From positions 62,001 to 126,000 of the forward strand of contig JBMNRB010000005.1 in assembly GCA_050944435.1 (NCBI GenBank): a DNA stretch of 64,000 nucleotides. The letters are read 5' to 3'. Made by a program: the position numbers and the translations under genes. Every line of letters begins with the position of its first letter. Within the stretch, counting starts at the first letter, position 1. Positions 8,112-17,323 of this stretch are shown piece after piece. The notes under the pieces were generated by a model, which saw only the letters and a program-made list of their open reading frames with translations, searched no databases and was not told the DNA's origin. Source of the DNA: Ruminococcus_G sp050944435 (GTDB lineage Bacteria > Bacillota > Clostridia > Lachnospirales > Lachnospiraceae).

Positions 8112-9068
8112 GTGAGAGCGAGAATATTAGGTACCGGAAGTTATTTACCGGAACATGTACTGACAAATGACGATATGGCGAAACTGGTGGAGACCAGTGA
8201 TGAATGGATCCGTGAGCGGACTGGTATCTGTGAACGGCATCTGACAGATCAGGGGACGCTGCACATGGCTTGTGAAGCATCGAAAAAAGCCCTTCAGAAC
8301 AGCCGCCTGACAGCGAAGGATCTGGATATGATTATTGTGGCGACGTTTACGCCGGATTATCTGTTCCCCAATGCTTCCTGTCAGCTGCAGGCAGCCCTGG
8401 GAGCAGATAACGTACCCTGCATGGATTTAAGCGCGGCCTGTTCCGGATTTATTTATTCCCTCAATACGGCTGCGGCCTTTATTCAGGCGGGAATTTATAA
8501 AAAAATCCTGGTGGTGGCGGCGGAAACTCTTTCCCGCGTAGTGGACTGGGAGGACAGAAGCACTTGTATTCTGTTTGGAGACGGAGCGGGAGCTGTCGTG
8601 CTGGGAGCCGATGAGACGGGTATTCTGGCTATGGATATGGGAAGCGACGGAGTTAAGGGTCCTGTGCTCTACTGTGAAGGATGGCCCATTACCAATCCCA
8701 TTGTGAATAAGGGAGAAGCAGGAAAACTCAGGATGAATGGCCAGGAGGTTTACAAGTTTGCCGTACGCCGTCTGCCGAAAACCATTGAGACGGTGCTTGA
8801 GGAAAGCGGAATATCGGCAGATGAAGTAGATCATTTTATTTTCCATCAGGCCAATAAAAGGATTCTGCAGGCGGCGGCGAAACATCTGAAAATTCCCGCG
8901 GAAAAAATGCCGATGAATATGGATCACTGCGGAAATCTGTCCGCTGCCAGCATACCGGTTCTGCTGGATGAATACAATCAGACCGGAAAGATAAAACGGG
9001 GCGATAAGGTGGTGCTGGCTGCCTTCGGAGGCGGATTGAGCTGGGCCAGCGCCCTTTTGATATGGTAA
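8112..9068 (+). CDS. fabH: 3-oxoacyl-ACP synthase III (KAS III)
   Basis: 318 residues, the usual FabH length. The catalytic triad is visible: Cys110 in DLSAACSGF, His245 in FHQANKRI and Asn275 in CGNLSAASIP. FabH condenses acetyl-CoA (or another short acyl-CoA) with malonyl-ACP and thereby starts fatty acid synthesis. The start codon is GTG at 8112 with TGGAGG five bases upstream. First gene of the ten-gene fab/acc operon, 59 bases before acpP. Confidence 0.97.
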   Translation: MRARILGTGSYLPEHVLTNDDMAKLVETSDEWIRERTGICERHLTDQGTLHMACEASKKALQNSRLTAKDLDMIIVATFTPDYLFPNASCQLQAALGADNVPCMDLSAACSGFIYSLNTAAAFIQAGIYKKILVVAAETLSRVVDWEDRSTCILFGDGAGAVVLGADETGILAMDMGSDGVKGPVLYCEGWPITNPIVNKGEAGKLRMNGQEVYKFAVRRLPKTIETVLEESGISADEVDHFIFHQANKRILQAAAKHLKIPAEKMPMNMDHCGNLSAASIPVLLDEYNQTGKIKRGDKVVLAAFGGGLSWASALLIW

Positions 9069-9127
9069 AGAGCGCTGCAGGCGCATTACATTATAAAAAT
9101 ATAAAAGAGAAAAAGGAGAACAAAACA

Positions 9128-9361
9128 ATGTTGGAAAAAATGAAAGAGATGATTGCAGACCAGTTGGGAATTGATGCAGAGGAGGTAACACCCGATAAAG
9201 CGCTGAAGGAGGACCTGAACGCAGATTCCTTGGATCTTTTTGAACTGGTGACAAACCTGGAAGATGAATATGAAATTGAAATTCCGGCAGAAGATCTGGA
9301 AACTATGGTTACCGTACAGGATGTGCTGGATTATCTGAAAAATAAAGGAATCGAAGAATAA
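9128..9361 (+). CDS. acpP: Acyl carrier protein
   Basis: 77 residues, acidic and helical. The phosphopantetheine attachment serine is Ser34 in the signature NADSLDLFEL. It carries growing acyl chains between the Fab enzymes. ATG 9128 follows AAGGAG with good spacing; the frame is open further upstream but has no better site. Its position directly after fabH is common in Firmicute fab operons. Confidence 0.97.
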   Translation: MLEKMKEMIADQLGIDAEEVTPDKALKEDLNADSLDLFELVTNLEDEYEIEIPAEDLETMVTVQDVLDYLKNKGIEE

Positions 9362-9392
9362 TAACTGATAAGTAAAGAAAGGCGGGTAAGCC

Positions 9393-10334
9393 ATGAAGAC
9401 GAGAGTAACAGAACTTTTAGGTACACAGTATCCCATCATTCAGGGAGGTATGGCCTGGGTAGCGGAACATCATCTGGCGGCCGCAGTTTCAGAGGCAGGC
9501 GGTCTCGGACTGATTGGCGCAGCCAACGCTCCTGCAGAAGTGGTGCGGGAGGAAATCCGTAAAGCCAGAGAGCTGACGGACAAGCCCTTTGGCGTCAATA
9601 TTATGCTGCTCAGCCCCAGCGCAGAAGAGATCGCACAACTGGTTATTGAAGAAAAGGTTCCGGTGATTACCACAGGAGCCGGAAATCCGGAAAAATACAT
9701 GACTGCATGGAAGGAAGCGGGAATCAAAGTAATCCCCGTTGTGGCCAGTGTGGCATTGGCCAGAAGAATGGAACGGTACGGAGCCGACGCCGTTGTGGCG
9801 GAGGGCTGTGAAGCCGGCGGCCATATCGGTGAACAGACGACCATGACTCTGGTTCCCCAGGTGGCAGATGCAGTGAATATTCCGGTAATCGGCGCCGGCG
9901 GTGTGGGCGACGGCAGAGGCATGGCGGCCATGTTTCTGTTAGGAGCAGAGGGCGTGCAGATCGGAACACGTTTCGTGGTATCCGATGAGTCCATTGTACA
10001 TGACAATTATAAAGACAGAATTATCAAGGCAAAGGATATTGACAGTGTGGTAACCGGCCGTTCTACCGGACACCCGGTGAGAACGCTCAGGAATCAGAAC
10101 ACAAAAGAGTATCTCCAGAAAGAGAGAGAAGGAGCCGGCTTTGAAGAGTTGGAAAGCCTTACGGTGGGCGGTTTAAGAAGAGCCGTTCAGGAGGGCGATA
10201 TCAAGACAGGCAGCGTCATGGCCGGACAGATTGCCGGGATGATTAAGAAGCGTCAGCCCTGCAAAGAAATCATTGAAGAGCTGGTTCAGGAAACGGAAGC
10301 ACTGTTAAAAGGAGCAGAAAAGTGGGAAAAATAG
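9393..10334 (+). CDS. fabK: Enoyl-ACP reductase II (FMN-dependent)
   Basis: 313 residues of the nitronate monooxygenase-like FMN TIM-barrel fold. QGGMAW near the N-terminus, GCEAGGHIGEQTTM in the middle and GAGGVGDGRGMAA are typical of FabK. It reduces trans-2-enoyl-ACP with NAD(P)H in the last step of each elongation round. No FabI-type reductase is seen in this cluster, so FabK is probably the enoyl reductase here, as in Streptococcus pneumoniae. It overlaps fabD by 13 bases. Confidence 0.95.
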   Translation: MKTRVTELLGTQYPIIQGGMAWVAEHHLAAAVSEAGGLGLIGAANAPAEVVREEIRKARELTDKPFGVNIMLLSPSAEEIAQLVIEEKVPVITTGAGNPEKYMTAWKEAGIKVIPVVASVALARRMERYGADAVVAEGCEAGGHIGEQTTMTLVPQVADAVNIPVIGAGGVGDGRGMAAMFLLGAEGVQIGTRFVVSDESIVHDNYKDRIIKAKDIDSVVTGRSTGHPVRTLRNQNTKEYLQKEREGAGFEELESLTVGGLRRAVQEGDIKTGSVMAGQIAGMIKKRQPCKEIIEELVQETEALLKGAEKWEK

Positions 10335-11245
10335 CGTATATATTCCCGGGACAGGGAGCGCAGAAAGCGGGAATGGGAAAAGACTTTTACGAAAATTCCC
10401 CTCTGTCCAGAGAAATTTATGAAAAGAGCAGCGAGCTTCTGGGATTTTCCATGGAAGAACTCTGCTTTGAAGAAAATGACCGGCTGGATATCACAGAATA
10501 TACCCAGGCGGCCCTTGTGACCACCAGCGTGGCCATGCTGGCCGAGATAGCAAAAATGGGCTTTCAGCCGGATGTGGCGGCCGGTTTAAGTCTGGGGGAA
10601 TACTGTGCGCTGACAGCCTGCGGGGCCATGACTTTTGAGGACGCGGTGAAAGTCGTCCGTCAAAGAGGAATCCTCATGCAGGAGGCGGTTCCCCTGGGCC
10701 AGGGCGCTATGGCGGCGGTCATGGGAATGACGGCGGACCAGATTGACCGGGTGGTAGATCAGATCGACGGCGTAGAAGTTGCAAATTATAATTGCCCGGG
10801 ACAGATCGTCATTTCAGGCAGGACAGAAAGTGTGGAAAATGCCTGCGCCGCGTTAAAAGAAGCGGGAGCCAAACGGACGGTACCTTTAAAGGTCAGCGGT
10901 CCTTTCCATTCCAGCATGCTGCGGACGGCAGGAGAGAAGCTGGGAGAAGTTTTAAAGCCGGTGAAGCTGACATCTCACCGCATTCCATACGTGACAAACG
11001 TTACGGCTTCTTATGTGGAAGGCACAGAGGAAATCAAGGATCTGCTGGTACGTCAGGTCAGCAGTTCTGTCAGATGGCAGCAGAGTGTGGAGAACATGAT
11101 AGCTGCCGGCGTGGATCGTTTTGTAGAAATTGGACCGGGGAGAACCCTGGCTTCCTTTGTGAAAAAGATATCCCGGGAGGTATCCGTTTATAACGTAAAT
11201 ACCTGGGATTCCCTGGAAGGATTGGAAGAATATCTGGGCAGATAA
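10322..11245 (+). CDS. fabD: Malonyl-CoA:ACP transacylase
   Basis: 307 residues starting at GTG 10322, inside the last codons of fabK, with AAGGAGC upstream. FPGQGAQ near the N-terminus, the nucleophile elbow GLSLGEY (Ser90) and the catalytic histidine His196 in PFHSSM identify it. It moves malonyl groups from CoA to ACP for the condensing enzymes. The overlap with fabK suggests translational coupling. Confidence 0.97.
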   Translation: MGKIAYIFPGQGAQKAGMGKDFYENSPLSREIYEKSSELLGFSMEELCFEENDRLDITEYTQAALVTTSVAMLAEIAKMGFQPDVAAGLSLGEYCALTACGAMTFEDAVKVVRQRGILMQEAVPLGQGAMAAVMGMTADQIDRVVDQIDGVEVANYNCPGQIVISGRTESVENACAALKEAGAKRTVPLKVSGPFHSSMLRTAGEKLGEVLKPVKLTSHRIPYVTNVTASYVEGTEEIKDLLVRQVSSSVRWQQSVENMIAAGVDRFVEIGPGRTLASFVKKISREVSVYNVNTWDSLEGLEEYLGR

Positions 11246-11297
11246 AAGCTGTCGGTTAATAACAGATACGGTAAGTGAATGGATGATGGAGGAAAAC

Positions 11298-12038
11298 ATG
11301 TTGGAAAATCAGGTAGCAGTTGTGACAGGAGGAGCCAGAGGAATCGGCCGGGCTATCGCACTGGCATTGGCCAAAGAAGGAGCTACAGTTATCATCAACT
11401 GTAATGGTTCTGTGGAGAAAGCACAGGAAACAGCAAAAGAAATACAGAAAAATGGCGGCCGGGCGGAGGTCTGTCCCTTTAACGTGGCGGATTATGAAGC
11501 TGTTGAGACCGGATTTGCCGATATTCTTTCCCGCCATGGCCGTATTGATATTCTGGTCAACAATGCAGGGATTACGAAAGACGGCCTTCTGATGCGGATG
11601 AGTGAAGAGGATTTTACCCGTGTGGTGGATATCAATCTGAAAGGCGCATACCACTGCAGCAAATGGGCGGTGAAAGCCATGATCAAACAGCGGAGCGGCC
11701 GTATTATCAATATCTCTTCCGTATCCGGAGTAACGGGAAATGCAGGTCAGGTAAACTACAGCGCTTCAAAGGCGGGGTTGATCGGCATGACAAAATCCAT
11801 TGCCCGTGAGGTGGCCTCCCGGGGAATTACGGTAAATGCAGTAGCTCCCGGATTTATTGAGACTGATATGACGAATGTGCTGTCAGATCGGGTGAAAGAG
11901 GGAGCTGTGGCGACTATTCCTCTGGGTCATTTTGGACAGCCGGAGGATGTGGCGGATGCAGTGGTATTTCTGGCATCTGACAAAAGCCGCTATATTACGG
12001 GGCAGGTACTCCATGTAGACGGCGGAATGGTAATGTAA
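11298..12038 (+). CDS. fabG: 3-oxoacyl-ACP reductase
   Basis: 246 residues, short-chain dehydrogenase/reductase. The cofactor motif TGGARGIGRA is at the N-terminus; the catalytic Ser140/141, Tyr154 and Lys158 lie in NISSVSG and YSASKAG. It reduces 3-oxoacyl-ACP with NADPH. ATG 11298 is preferred because GGAGG lies five bases upstream; ATGs at 11283 and 11286 overlap or precede that site. It lies 11 bases before fabF. Confidence 0.96.
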   Translation: MLENQVAVVTGGARGIGRAIALALAKEGATVIINCNGSVEKAQETAKEIQKNGGRAEVCPFNVADYEAVETGFADILSRHGRIDILVNNAGITKDGLLMRMSEEDFTRVVDINLKGAYHCSKWAVKAMIKQRSGRIINISSVSGVTGNAGQVNYSASKAGLIGMTKSIAREVASRGITVNAVAPGFIETDMTNVLSDRVKEGAVATIPLGHFGQPEDVADAVVFLASDKSRYITGQVLHVDGGMVM

Positions 12039-12049
12039 GGAGGATATCC

Positions 12050-13285
12050 ATGAGACGAGTAGTAGTGACGGGAATGGGAGCCATTACTCCCATCGGAAAC
12101 AGTGTGGATGAATTTTGGGCGGCGGTAAAGAAACAGACCGTGGGAATTGGTGAGATTACCAAAATGGATGTGACGGATTATAAAGTCAAACTGGCCGCTG
12201 AGATAAAGGGTTTTGACGCCAAAGAGCATATGGATGCCAAGACTGCCCGCCGTATGGAGGCATTCTGCCATTATGCCATAGCTGCCACGGAAGAAGCGCT
12301 GAAAGATTCCCAATTGAATCTGGAAGAAGAAGATCCCTACCGCGTAGGCGTCAGCATCGGTTCCGGTATCGGAAGCCTGCAGACCATCGAGAGGGAATAT
12401 CAGAAACTGCTGAAGAGCGGGCCAAGGCGGGTGAGCCCTTTGATGGTTCCTATGCTGATCAGCAATATGGCGGCAGGGAATGTCAGCATTCAATTTGGAT
12501 TAAAAGGAAAAAGCATCAACGTGGTGACCGCCTGCGCCACGGGAACTCATTCCATCGGAGAAGCCTTCCGTACTATTCAGTACGGCGATGCGGATGTGAT
12601 GGTGGCCGGAGGAACGGAGAGTTCCATCACCCCCAGCGGTCTTGCAGGATTTTCTTCTTTGACGGCGCTGACGACTTCCCAGGATCCCCTGCGGGCATCT
12701 ATTCCCTTTGACAAGGAAAGGGGCGGATTCGTCATGGGAGAGGGAGCCGGCGTAGTGATTCTGGAAGAGCTGGAACACGCGCTGAAGAGAAATGCCAGGA
12801 TATATGCGGAGCTGGTGGGGTATGGAGCCACCAGCGATGCTTTCCATATCACATCCCCCGCAGAAGACGGAAGCGGTGCGGCCAAGGCTATGGAGATGGC
12901 CATGGAGGACGCCAAGATTACTCCGGCTGATGTGGATTATATCAATGCCCATGGCACAGGTACCCATCACAATGATCTTTTCGAGACAAAGGCCATCAAG
13001 CTGGCCATGAAAGAAGAGGCCGGCCGTGTGAAAATCAGTTCCACCAAGTCTATGATCGGTCACTTGCTGGGAGCAGCCGGCGGTGTGGAATTTATCACTT
13101 GTGTAAAATCCATTGAGGATAATTATCTCCATCCCACAGTGGGTTATCAGGTTCCCGATGAGGAGTGTGATCTGGACTATATCACAGACGGTCCCGCAGA
13201 GCAGGAAGTAAATTGCTGCCTGAGCAATTCACTGGGATTTGGCGGACATAATGCAACCCTTTGTGTGAAACGGTATGAGAAATAG
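12050..13285 (+). CDS. fabF: 3-oxoacyl-ACP synthase II (KAS II)
   Basis: 411 residues, standard for FabF. Catalytic Cys162 (TACATGTHS), His301 (NAHGTGT) and His338 (GHLLGAAGG) match the C-H-H triad of KAS I/II. It performs the elongating condensations of acyl-ACP with malonyl-ACP and, in Firmicutes, replaces FabB as well. AAGGAGG precedes the ATG. Confidence 0.97.
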   Translation: MRRVVVTGMGAITPIGNSVDEFWAAVKKQTVGIGEITKMDVTDYKVKLAAEIKGFDAKEHMDAKTARRMEAFCHYAIAATEEALKDSQLNLEEEDPYRVGVSIGSGIGSLQTIEREYQKLLKSGPRRVSPLMVPMLISNMAAGNVSIQFGLKGKSINVVTACATGTHSIGEAFRTIQYGDADVMVAGGTESSITPSGLAGFSSLTALTTSQDPLRASIPFDKERGGFVMGEGAGVVILEELEHALKRNARIYAELVGYGATSDAFHITSPAEDGSGAAKAMEMAMEDAKITPADVDYINAHGTGTHHNDLFETKAIKLAMKEEAGRVKISSTKSMIGHLLGAAGGVEFITCVKSIEDNYLHPTVGYQVPDEECDLDYITDGPAEQEVNCCLSNSLGFGGHNATLCVKRYEK

Positions 13286-13293
13286 GAGGAGCT

Positions 13294-13719
13294 ATGGAAA
13301 CGGAACAGATTATTCGTTTGATAGAGACAGTCTCCAAGTCTTCATTGACGGAGTTTGAATACAGCGAGGGAGAGGTAAAGCTGGTATTGAAAGCGGGAGC
13401 GCCGGCTTCTGCTCCGGCAGCTCCCAGGGCGCAAAAGCAGCCGGCTCCGGAAAATGAAGGGGAAAGAGAAGAATTTGTGGATGACGGCACCTGGATCAAA
13501 TCGCCGCTGGTGGGAACCTTTTACAGTGCGCCGGCAGAGGATGCCCAGCCTTTCGTTCAGGTGGGCGACACCGTGAAAAAGGGGCAGGTGCTGGGCATCA
13601 TAGAAACGATGAAACTGATGAACGAGATAGAAAGCGACAGAGACGGCGTGGTCACAGAGATTGTGATTGAGAATGAACAGGTGGTAGAATTTGGTCAGCT
13701 GTTATTCCGCGTCGAGTAA
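13294..13719 (+). CDS. accB: Biotin carboxyl carrier protein of acetyl-CoA carboxylase
   Basis: 141 residues. The biotinyl lysine is Lys107 in ETMKLMNEI. An Ala/Pro-rich linker at residues 35-55 separates a short N-terminal part from the C-terminal biotinyl domain, as usual for AccB. It carries carboxybiotin between AccC and the AccDA carboxyltransferase. Eight bases after fabF. Confidence 0.96.
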   Translation: METEQIIRLIETVSKSSLTEFEYSEGEVKLVLKAGAPASAPAAPRAQKQPAPENEGEREEFVDDGTWIKSPLVGTFYSAPAEDAQPFVQVGDTVKKGQVLGIIETMKLMNEIESDRDGVVTEIVIENEQVVEFGQLLFRVE

Positions 13720-13729
13720 GGAGCAGATT

Positions 13730-14155
13730 ATGGCATTGGGAATTAAGGAAATAGAACAGATTATTCCGCACCGCCATCCCTTTTTGCTGGTGGACCGGAT
13801 TGACGAGCTGGAACCGGGTGTGCGGGCAGCCGGCATTAAAAATGTGACTTTCCGCGAGGATTTCTTCGCCGGCCATTTTCCCCAGGAGCCGGTAATGCCC
13901 GGCGTGCTGGTGGTGGAAGCGCTGGCCCAGGTAGGGGCCGTGGCGATTCTGAGCGTGCCGGAAAATAAAGGGAAGACAGCATTTTTCGGGGGAATGGATA
14001 AGGTAAAATTCCGCAGGAAAGTGGTTCCGGGAGATACCCTTTCCCTGTCCTGTGAGATCATTAAGCAAAAGGGGCCCATCGGCGTGGGGAAAGCGGTGGC
14101 AAAGGTAAACGGAGAGATGGCGGTTTCTGCGGAAATGACCTTTATTGTGAGCTGA
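13730..14155 (+). CDS. fabZ: 3-hydroxyacyl-ACP dehydratase
   Basis: 141 residues with the hot-dog fold signature. The N-terminus reads IEQIIPHRHPFLLVDRI; the catalytic pair is His49 in GHFPQEP and Glu63 in VVEALAQ. It dehydrates 3-hydroxyacyl-ACP to the trans-2-enoyl form. ATG 13730 has AAGGAGC upstream overlapping the accB stop, so the two genes are probably coupled. No FabA or FabN/FabM-type isomerase is visible in this cluster, so the source of unsaturated fatty acids is not shown here. Confidence 0.96.
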   Translation: MALGIKEIEQIIPHRHPFLLVDRIDELEPGVRAAGIKNVTFREDFFAGHFPQEPVMPGVLVVEALAQVGAVAILSVPENKGKTAFFGGMDKVKFRRKVVPGDTLSLSCEIIKQKGPIGVGKAVAKVNGEMAVSAEMTFIVS

Positions 14156-14170
14156 CGGAAGGTAGAAAGT

Positions 14171-15511
14171 ATGTTTAAGAAGATATTAATTGCCAACCGG
14201 GGTGAAATTGCCGTGCGGATTATCCGGGCCTGTAAGGAGATGGGCGTTCGCACAGTGGCGGTGTATTCAGAGGCCGACCGGGACGCCCTGCACACACTGT
14301 TGGCTGACGAGGCGGTCTGTATAGGGCCGGCGGCTTCCAAGGACAGCTATCTTTCCATGGAGCGGATTTTAAGCGCCACCATCACGATGAATGCAGATGC
14401 CATTCATCCCGGATTCGGTTTTCTGTCCGAGAACAGTAAGTTTGCCAGAATGTGTGAAAAATGCGGCGTGAAGTTTATCGGGCCGGGCAGTGACGTCATT
14501 GAAAAAATGGGGAATAAGGCTCAGGCCAGAAACACGATGATTGAGGCGGGCGTTCCGGTAGTTCCCGGAAGCAAAGAACCGGTTCTGGATGTGAAGAAGG
14601 GGAAAGCGGAAGCAGCTCAGGTGGGATATCCTGTCATGATTAAGGCAGCAGCCGGCGGCGGAGGCCGGGGAATGCGGGTAGCCATGACGCCGGAAGAATT
14701 TGACGCTCAGTTTAAAACGGCACAGCGGGAAGCGGAACAGGGATTTTCTGATCCGACTATGTATATTGAGCGTTTTGTGGAAGAGCCCCGACACATTGAA
14801 TTTCAGATTCTGGCGGACAGCTATGGCAATGTGATTCATCTGGGAGAGCGGGACTGTTCAGTACAGCGCCGTCATCAAAAAATGGTGGAGGAATCGCCCA
14901 GTCCGGCAATAACTGAAGAAATCCGCTGCAAAATGGGAGAGGCAGCGGTAAAAGCAGCAAAAGCTGCCGGATATGAAAGCGCGGGAACGATAGAATTTCT
15001 GGTAGACAAACAGAAAAACTTTTATTTTATAGAGATGAATACAAGAATCCAGGTAGAACATCCTGTGACGGAAGCGGTAACGGGACTGGATTTGATAAAG
15101 GAACAGATACGGATTGCAGCCGGAGAACATCTTGAAATCCGGCAGGAGGATGTGATCCTGAAGGGCCATGCCATGGAATGCCGGATCAATGCGGAAAATC
15201 CGGAGAAAAATTTTATGCCCTGTCCGGGAACCATCGTGGACAGCCATTTTCCCGGCGGAAAGGGTATTCGGATCGACAGCGCAGTGTATAATGGTTATCG
15301 GATTCCGCCAAACTATGATTCCATGATTGCCAAGGTGATCGTTCATGGAAAAGACAGGGAAGAAGCAATTCAGAAGATGAGGGTGGCATTGGAGGAGCTG
15401 ATTATTGAAGGCGTGGACACCAACCGGGAATATCAGCTCAGGATCATTACCCATCCGGTATTTAAGGAAGGAAAGCAGGATACTTCGTTTATTGAGAAAT
15501 ATCTCAGCTAG
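14171..15511 (+). CDS. accC: Biotin carboxylase subunit of acetyl-CoA carboxylase
   Basis: 446 residues, an ATP-grasp carboxylase. FKKILIANRGEIAVRIIRA marks the N-terminal domain, AAAGGGGRGMR the glycine-rich ATP loop, EMNTRIQVEHPVTE the metal and bicarbonate site. It carboxylates biotin on AccB using ATP and bicarbonate. It sits between fabZ and the fused carboxyltransferase. Confidence 0.97.
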   Translation: MFKKILIANRGEIAVRIIRACKEMGVRTVAVYSEADRDALHTLLADEAVCIGPAASKDSYLSMERILSATITMNADAIHPGFGFLSENSKFARMCEKCGVKFIGPGSDVIEKMGNKAQARNTMIEAGVPVVPGSKEPVLDVKKGKAEAAQVGYPVMIKAAAGGGGRGMRVAMTPEEFDAQFKTAQREAEQGFSDPTMYIERFVEEPRHIEFQILADSYGNVIHLGERDCSVQRRHQKMVEESPSPAITEEIRCKMGEAAVKAAKAAGYESAGTIEFLVDKQKNFYFIEMNTRIQVEHPVTEAVTGLDLIKEQIRIAAGEHLEIRQEDVILKGHAMECRINAENPEKNFMPCPGTIVDSHFPGGKGIRIDSAVYNGYRIPPNYDSMIAKVIVHGKDREEAIQKMRVALEELIIEGVDTNREYQLRIITHPVFKEGKQDTSFIEKYLS

Positions 15512-15564
15512 TATAATGCGGCCGGCTGGCGCAGACTGTACTAGAGATAGGGTCAGGTGAAGAA

Positions 15565-17259
15565 ATGTTAAAAGATTTGTTGCGAAAAACTCCATCCAAT
15601 ATGAATATGAAAAAGGGCCGAGGTGAAGAACCGGATGTTCTGAAAACCCTCTGGGCCAAATGCGGAAAATGTCAGGAAATGATTTACCGGGACGATGTAA
15701 AGGCAAATTATTATGCCTGTCCCAAGTGCGGCGCCTATTTCCGCCTGAATGCCAAAAGAAGAATGAAGATGACAGTGGATCGGGGAAGTTTCCAGGCATG
15801 GGATGAGGATATTACTACGCCGGATCCGCTGCAGTTTGAAGGATACCATGAGAAACTGGAACAGTGCAGGGAGAAGACAGGACTGTACGAGGGGATTCTT
15901 ACCGGCGAAGCGGCCATTGAAGGGCAGAAGGTGGCCATTGGAATCATCGACGCCCGTTTTCTAATGGGGAGCATGGGATATGTGGTAGGCGAAAAGATCA
16001 CCCGGGCAGTGGAGAGAGCCACAAAGGAAAAACTTCCCATCGTCATGTTCTGCTGCTCCGGCGGAGCCAGGATGCAGGAGGGAATGGTGTCCCTGATGCA
16101 GATGGCCAAAACTTCAGCGGCGCTGAAAAAACACAGCAACGCCGGGCTTTTCTATATTTCCGTGCTGACAGATCCCACAACGGGAGGAGTTACCGCCAGC
16201 TTTGCCATGCTGGGGGATGTGATCCTGGCAGAACCGGGAGCGCTGATCGGATTTGCAGGGCCCAGAGTAATCGAACAAACCATTCGTCAGAAATTGCCGG
16301 AAGGATTTCAGCGGTCGGAATTTCTGCTGGAACACGGTTTTATTGACCGGATTGTAGAACGTTCTCAGATGAGGAAAACACTGGCAGATTTAATTCGAAT
16401 GCATACTTCCGGAAAAACGGCATCTTCACCGGCAGAGTCAGAACTGAAGCTGATTAAAGGCCATGAGAGAAGAGAAAAGAAGGATGCCTGGGAAGTGGTG
16501 GAGGCTTCCAGAAAAGCGGATCGTTTGACGGCTCTTGATTATATTGAGGGAATATTTACAGATTTTATTGAGTTCCATGGCGATCGGTACTTTAAAGACG
16601 ATGGTTCCATTGTGGGCGGTATCGCCATGCTGGGAGATACGCCGGTTACCGTAATCGGACAGCAGAAGGGAAAGAATCTGAAGGAAAATCTGGTGAGAAA
16701 TTTCGGTATGCCCTCTCCTGACGGTTACCGCAAAGCCCTGCGTCTGATGAAACAGGCGGAAAAATTTCATCGTCCCATTATCTGCTTTGTGGATACGCCG
16801 GGCGCTTATTGCGGAATGGATGCTGAGGAACGGGGCCAGGGACGGGCCATTGCAGATAATCTGTTCCAGATGTCGGATTTAAAAACGCCGATACTGTCTG
16901 TGGTGATCGGTGAAGGGGGCAGCGGCGGCGCGCTGGCCATGGCGGTGGCTGACGAAGTATGGATGATGGAAAACGCTATCTATTCCATTCTGTCTCCGGA
17001 AGGTTTTGCCTCTATTTTATGGAAAGACAGCAAAAAAGCGGATGAAGCGGCCCAGGTGATGAAAATTACGGCGCAGGATCTGTTGGAACTGAAAATTATT
17101 GAAAAAGTGATTCCGGAAGATGTTCCGGCTGCCAAAGGAAACGAAAAGATGATCTGCCGGATGCTTCGGGCACAGATTCGCAGTTTCCTGGTACAGTATC
17201 AGGAATTAAGCGCGGAGGAATTGACGGAACATCGTTACCGGAGATTCCGCAGCATGTAA
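15565..17259 (+). CDS. accDA: Fused acetyl-CoA carboxylase carboxyltransferase beta-alpha
   Basis: A single 564-residue chain holds both carboxyltransferase subunits. Residues 1 to about 285 are AccD, with its zinc ribbon Cys33-X2-Cys36-X15-Cys52-X2-Cys55 and the crotonase-fold segment CCSGGARMQEG. Residues from about 300 to the end are AccA, with LDYIEGIFTDFIEFHGDRYF and VIGEGGSGGALA. The joint around residues 283-300 is short and charged. It transfers the carboxyl group from biotin to acetyl-CoA to give malonyl-CoA. No stop or frameshift is seen between the halves, so this is a true fusion. It ends the biosynthetic part of the operon. Confidence 0.95.
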   Translation: MLKDLLRKTPSNMNMKKGRGEEPDVLKTLWAKCGKCQEMIYRDDVKANYYACPKCGAYFRLNAKRRMKMTVDRGSFQAWDEDITTPDPLQFEGYHEKLEQCREKTGLYEGILTGEAAIEGQKVAIGIIDARFLMGSMGYVVGEKITRAVERATKEKLPIVMFCCSGGARMQEGMVSLMQMAKTSAALKKHSNAGLFYISVLTDPTTGGVTASFAMLGDVILAEPGALIGFAGPRVIEQTIRQKLPEGFQRSEFLLEHGFIDRIVERSQMRKTLADLIRMHTSGKTASSPAESELKLIKGHERREKKDAWEVVEASRKADRLTALDYIEGIFTDFIEFHGDRYFKDDGSIVGGIAMLGDTPVTVIGQQKGKNLKENLVRNFGMPSPDGYRKALRLMKQAEKFHRPIICFVDTPGAYCGMDAEERGQGRAIADNLFQMSDLKTPILSVVIGEGGSGGALAMAVADEVWMMENAIYSILSPEGFASILWKDSKKADEAAQVMKITAQDLLELKIIEKVIPEDVPAAKGNEKMICRMLRAQIRSFLVQYQELSAEELTEHRYRRFRSM

Positions 17260-17323
17260 GAAAAGTTAAAAGTAAAGCCTGTAATGGCAGAGGGGATTAG
17301 AGAGGCTTAAGGAGGAAAAGGTC

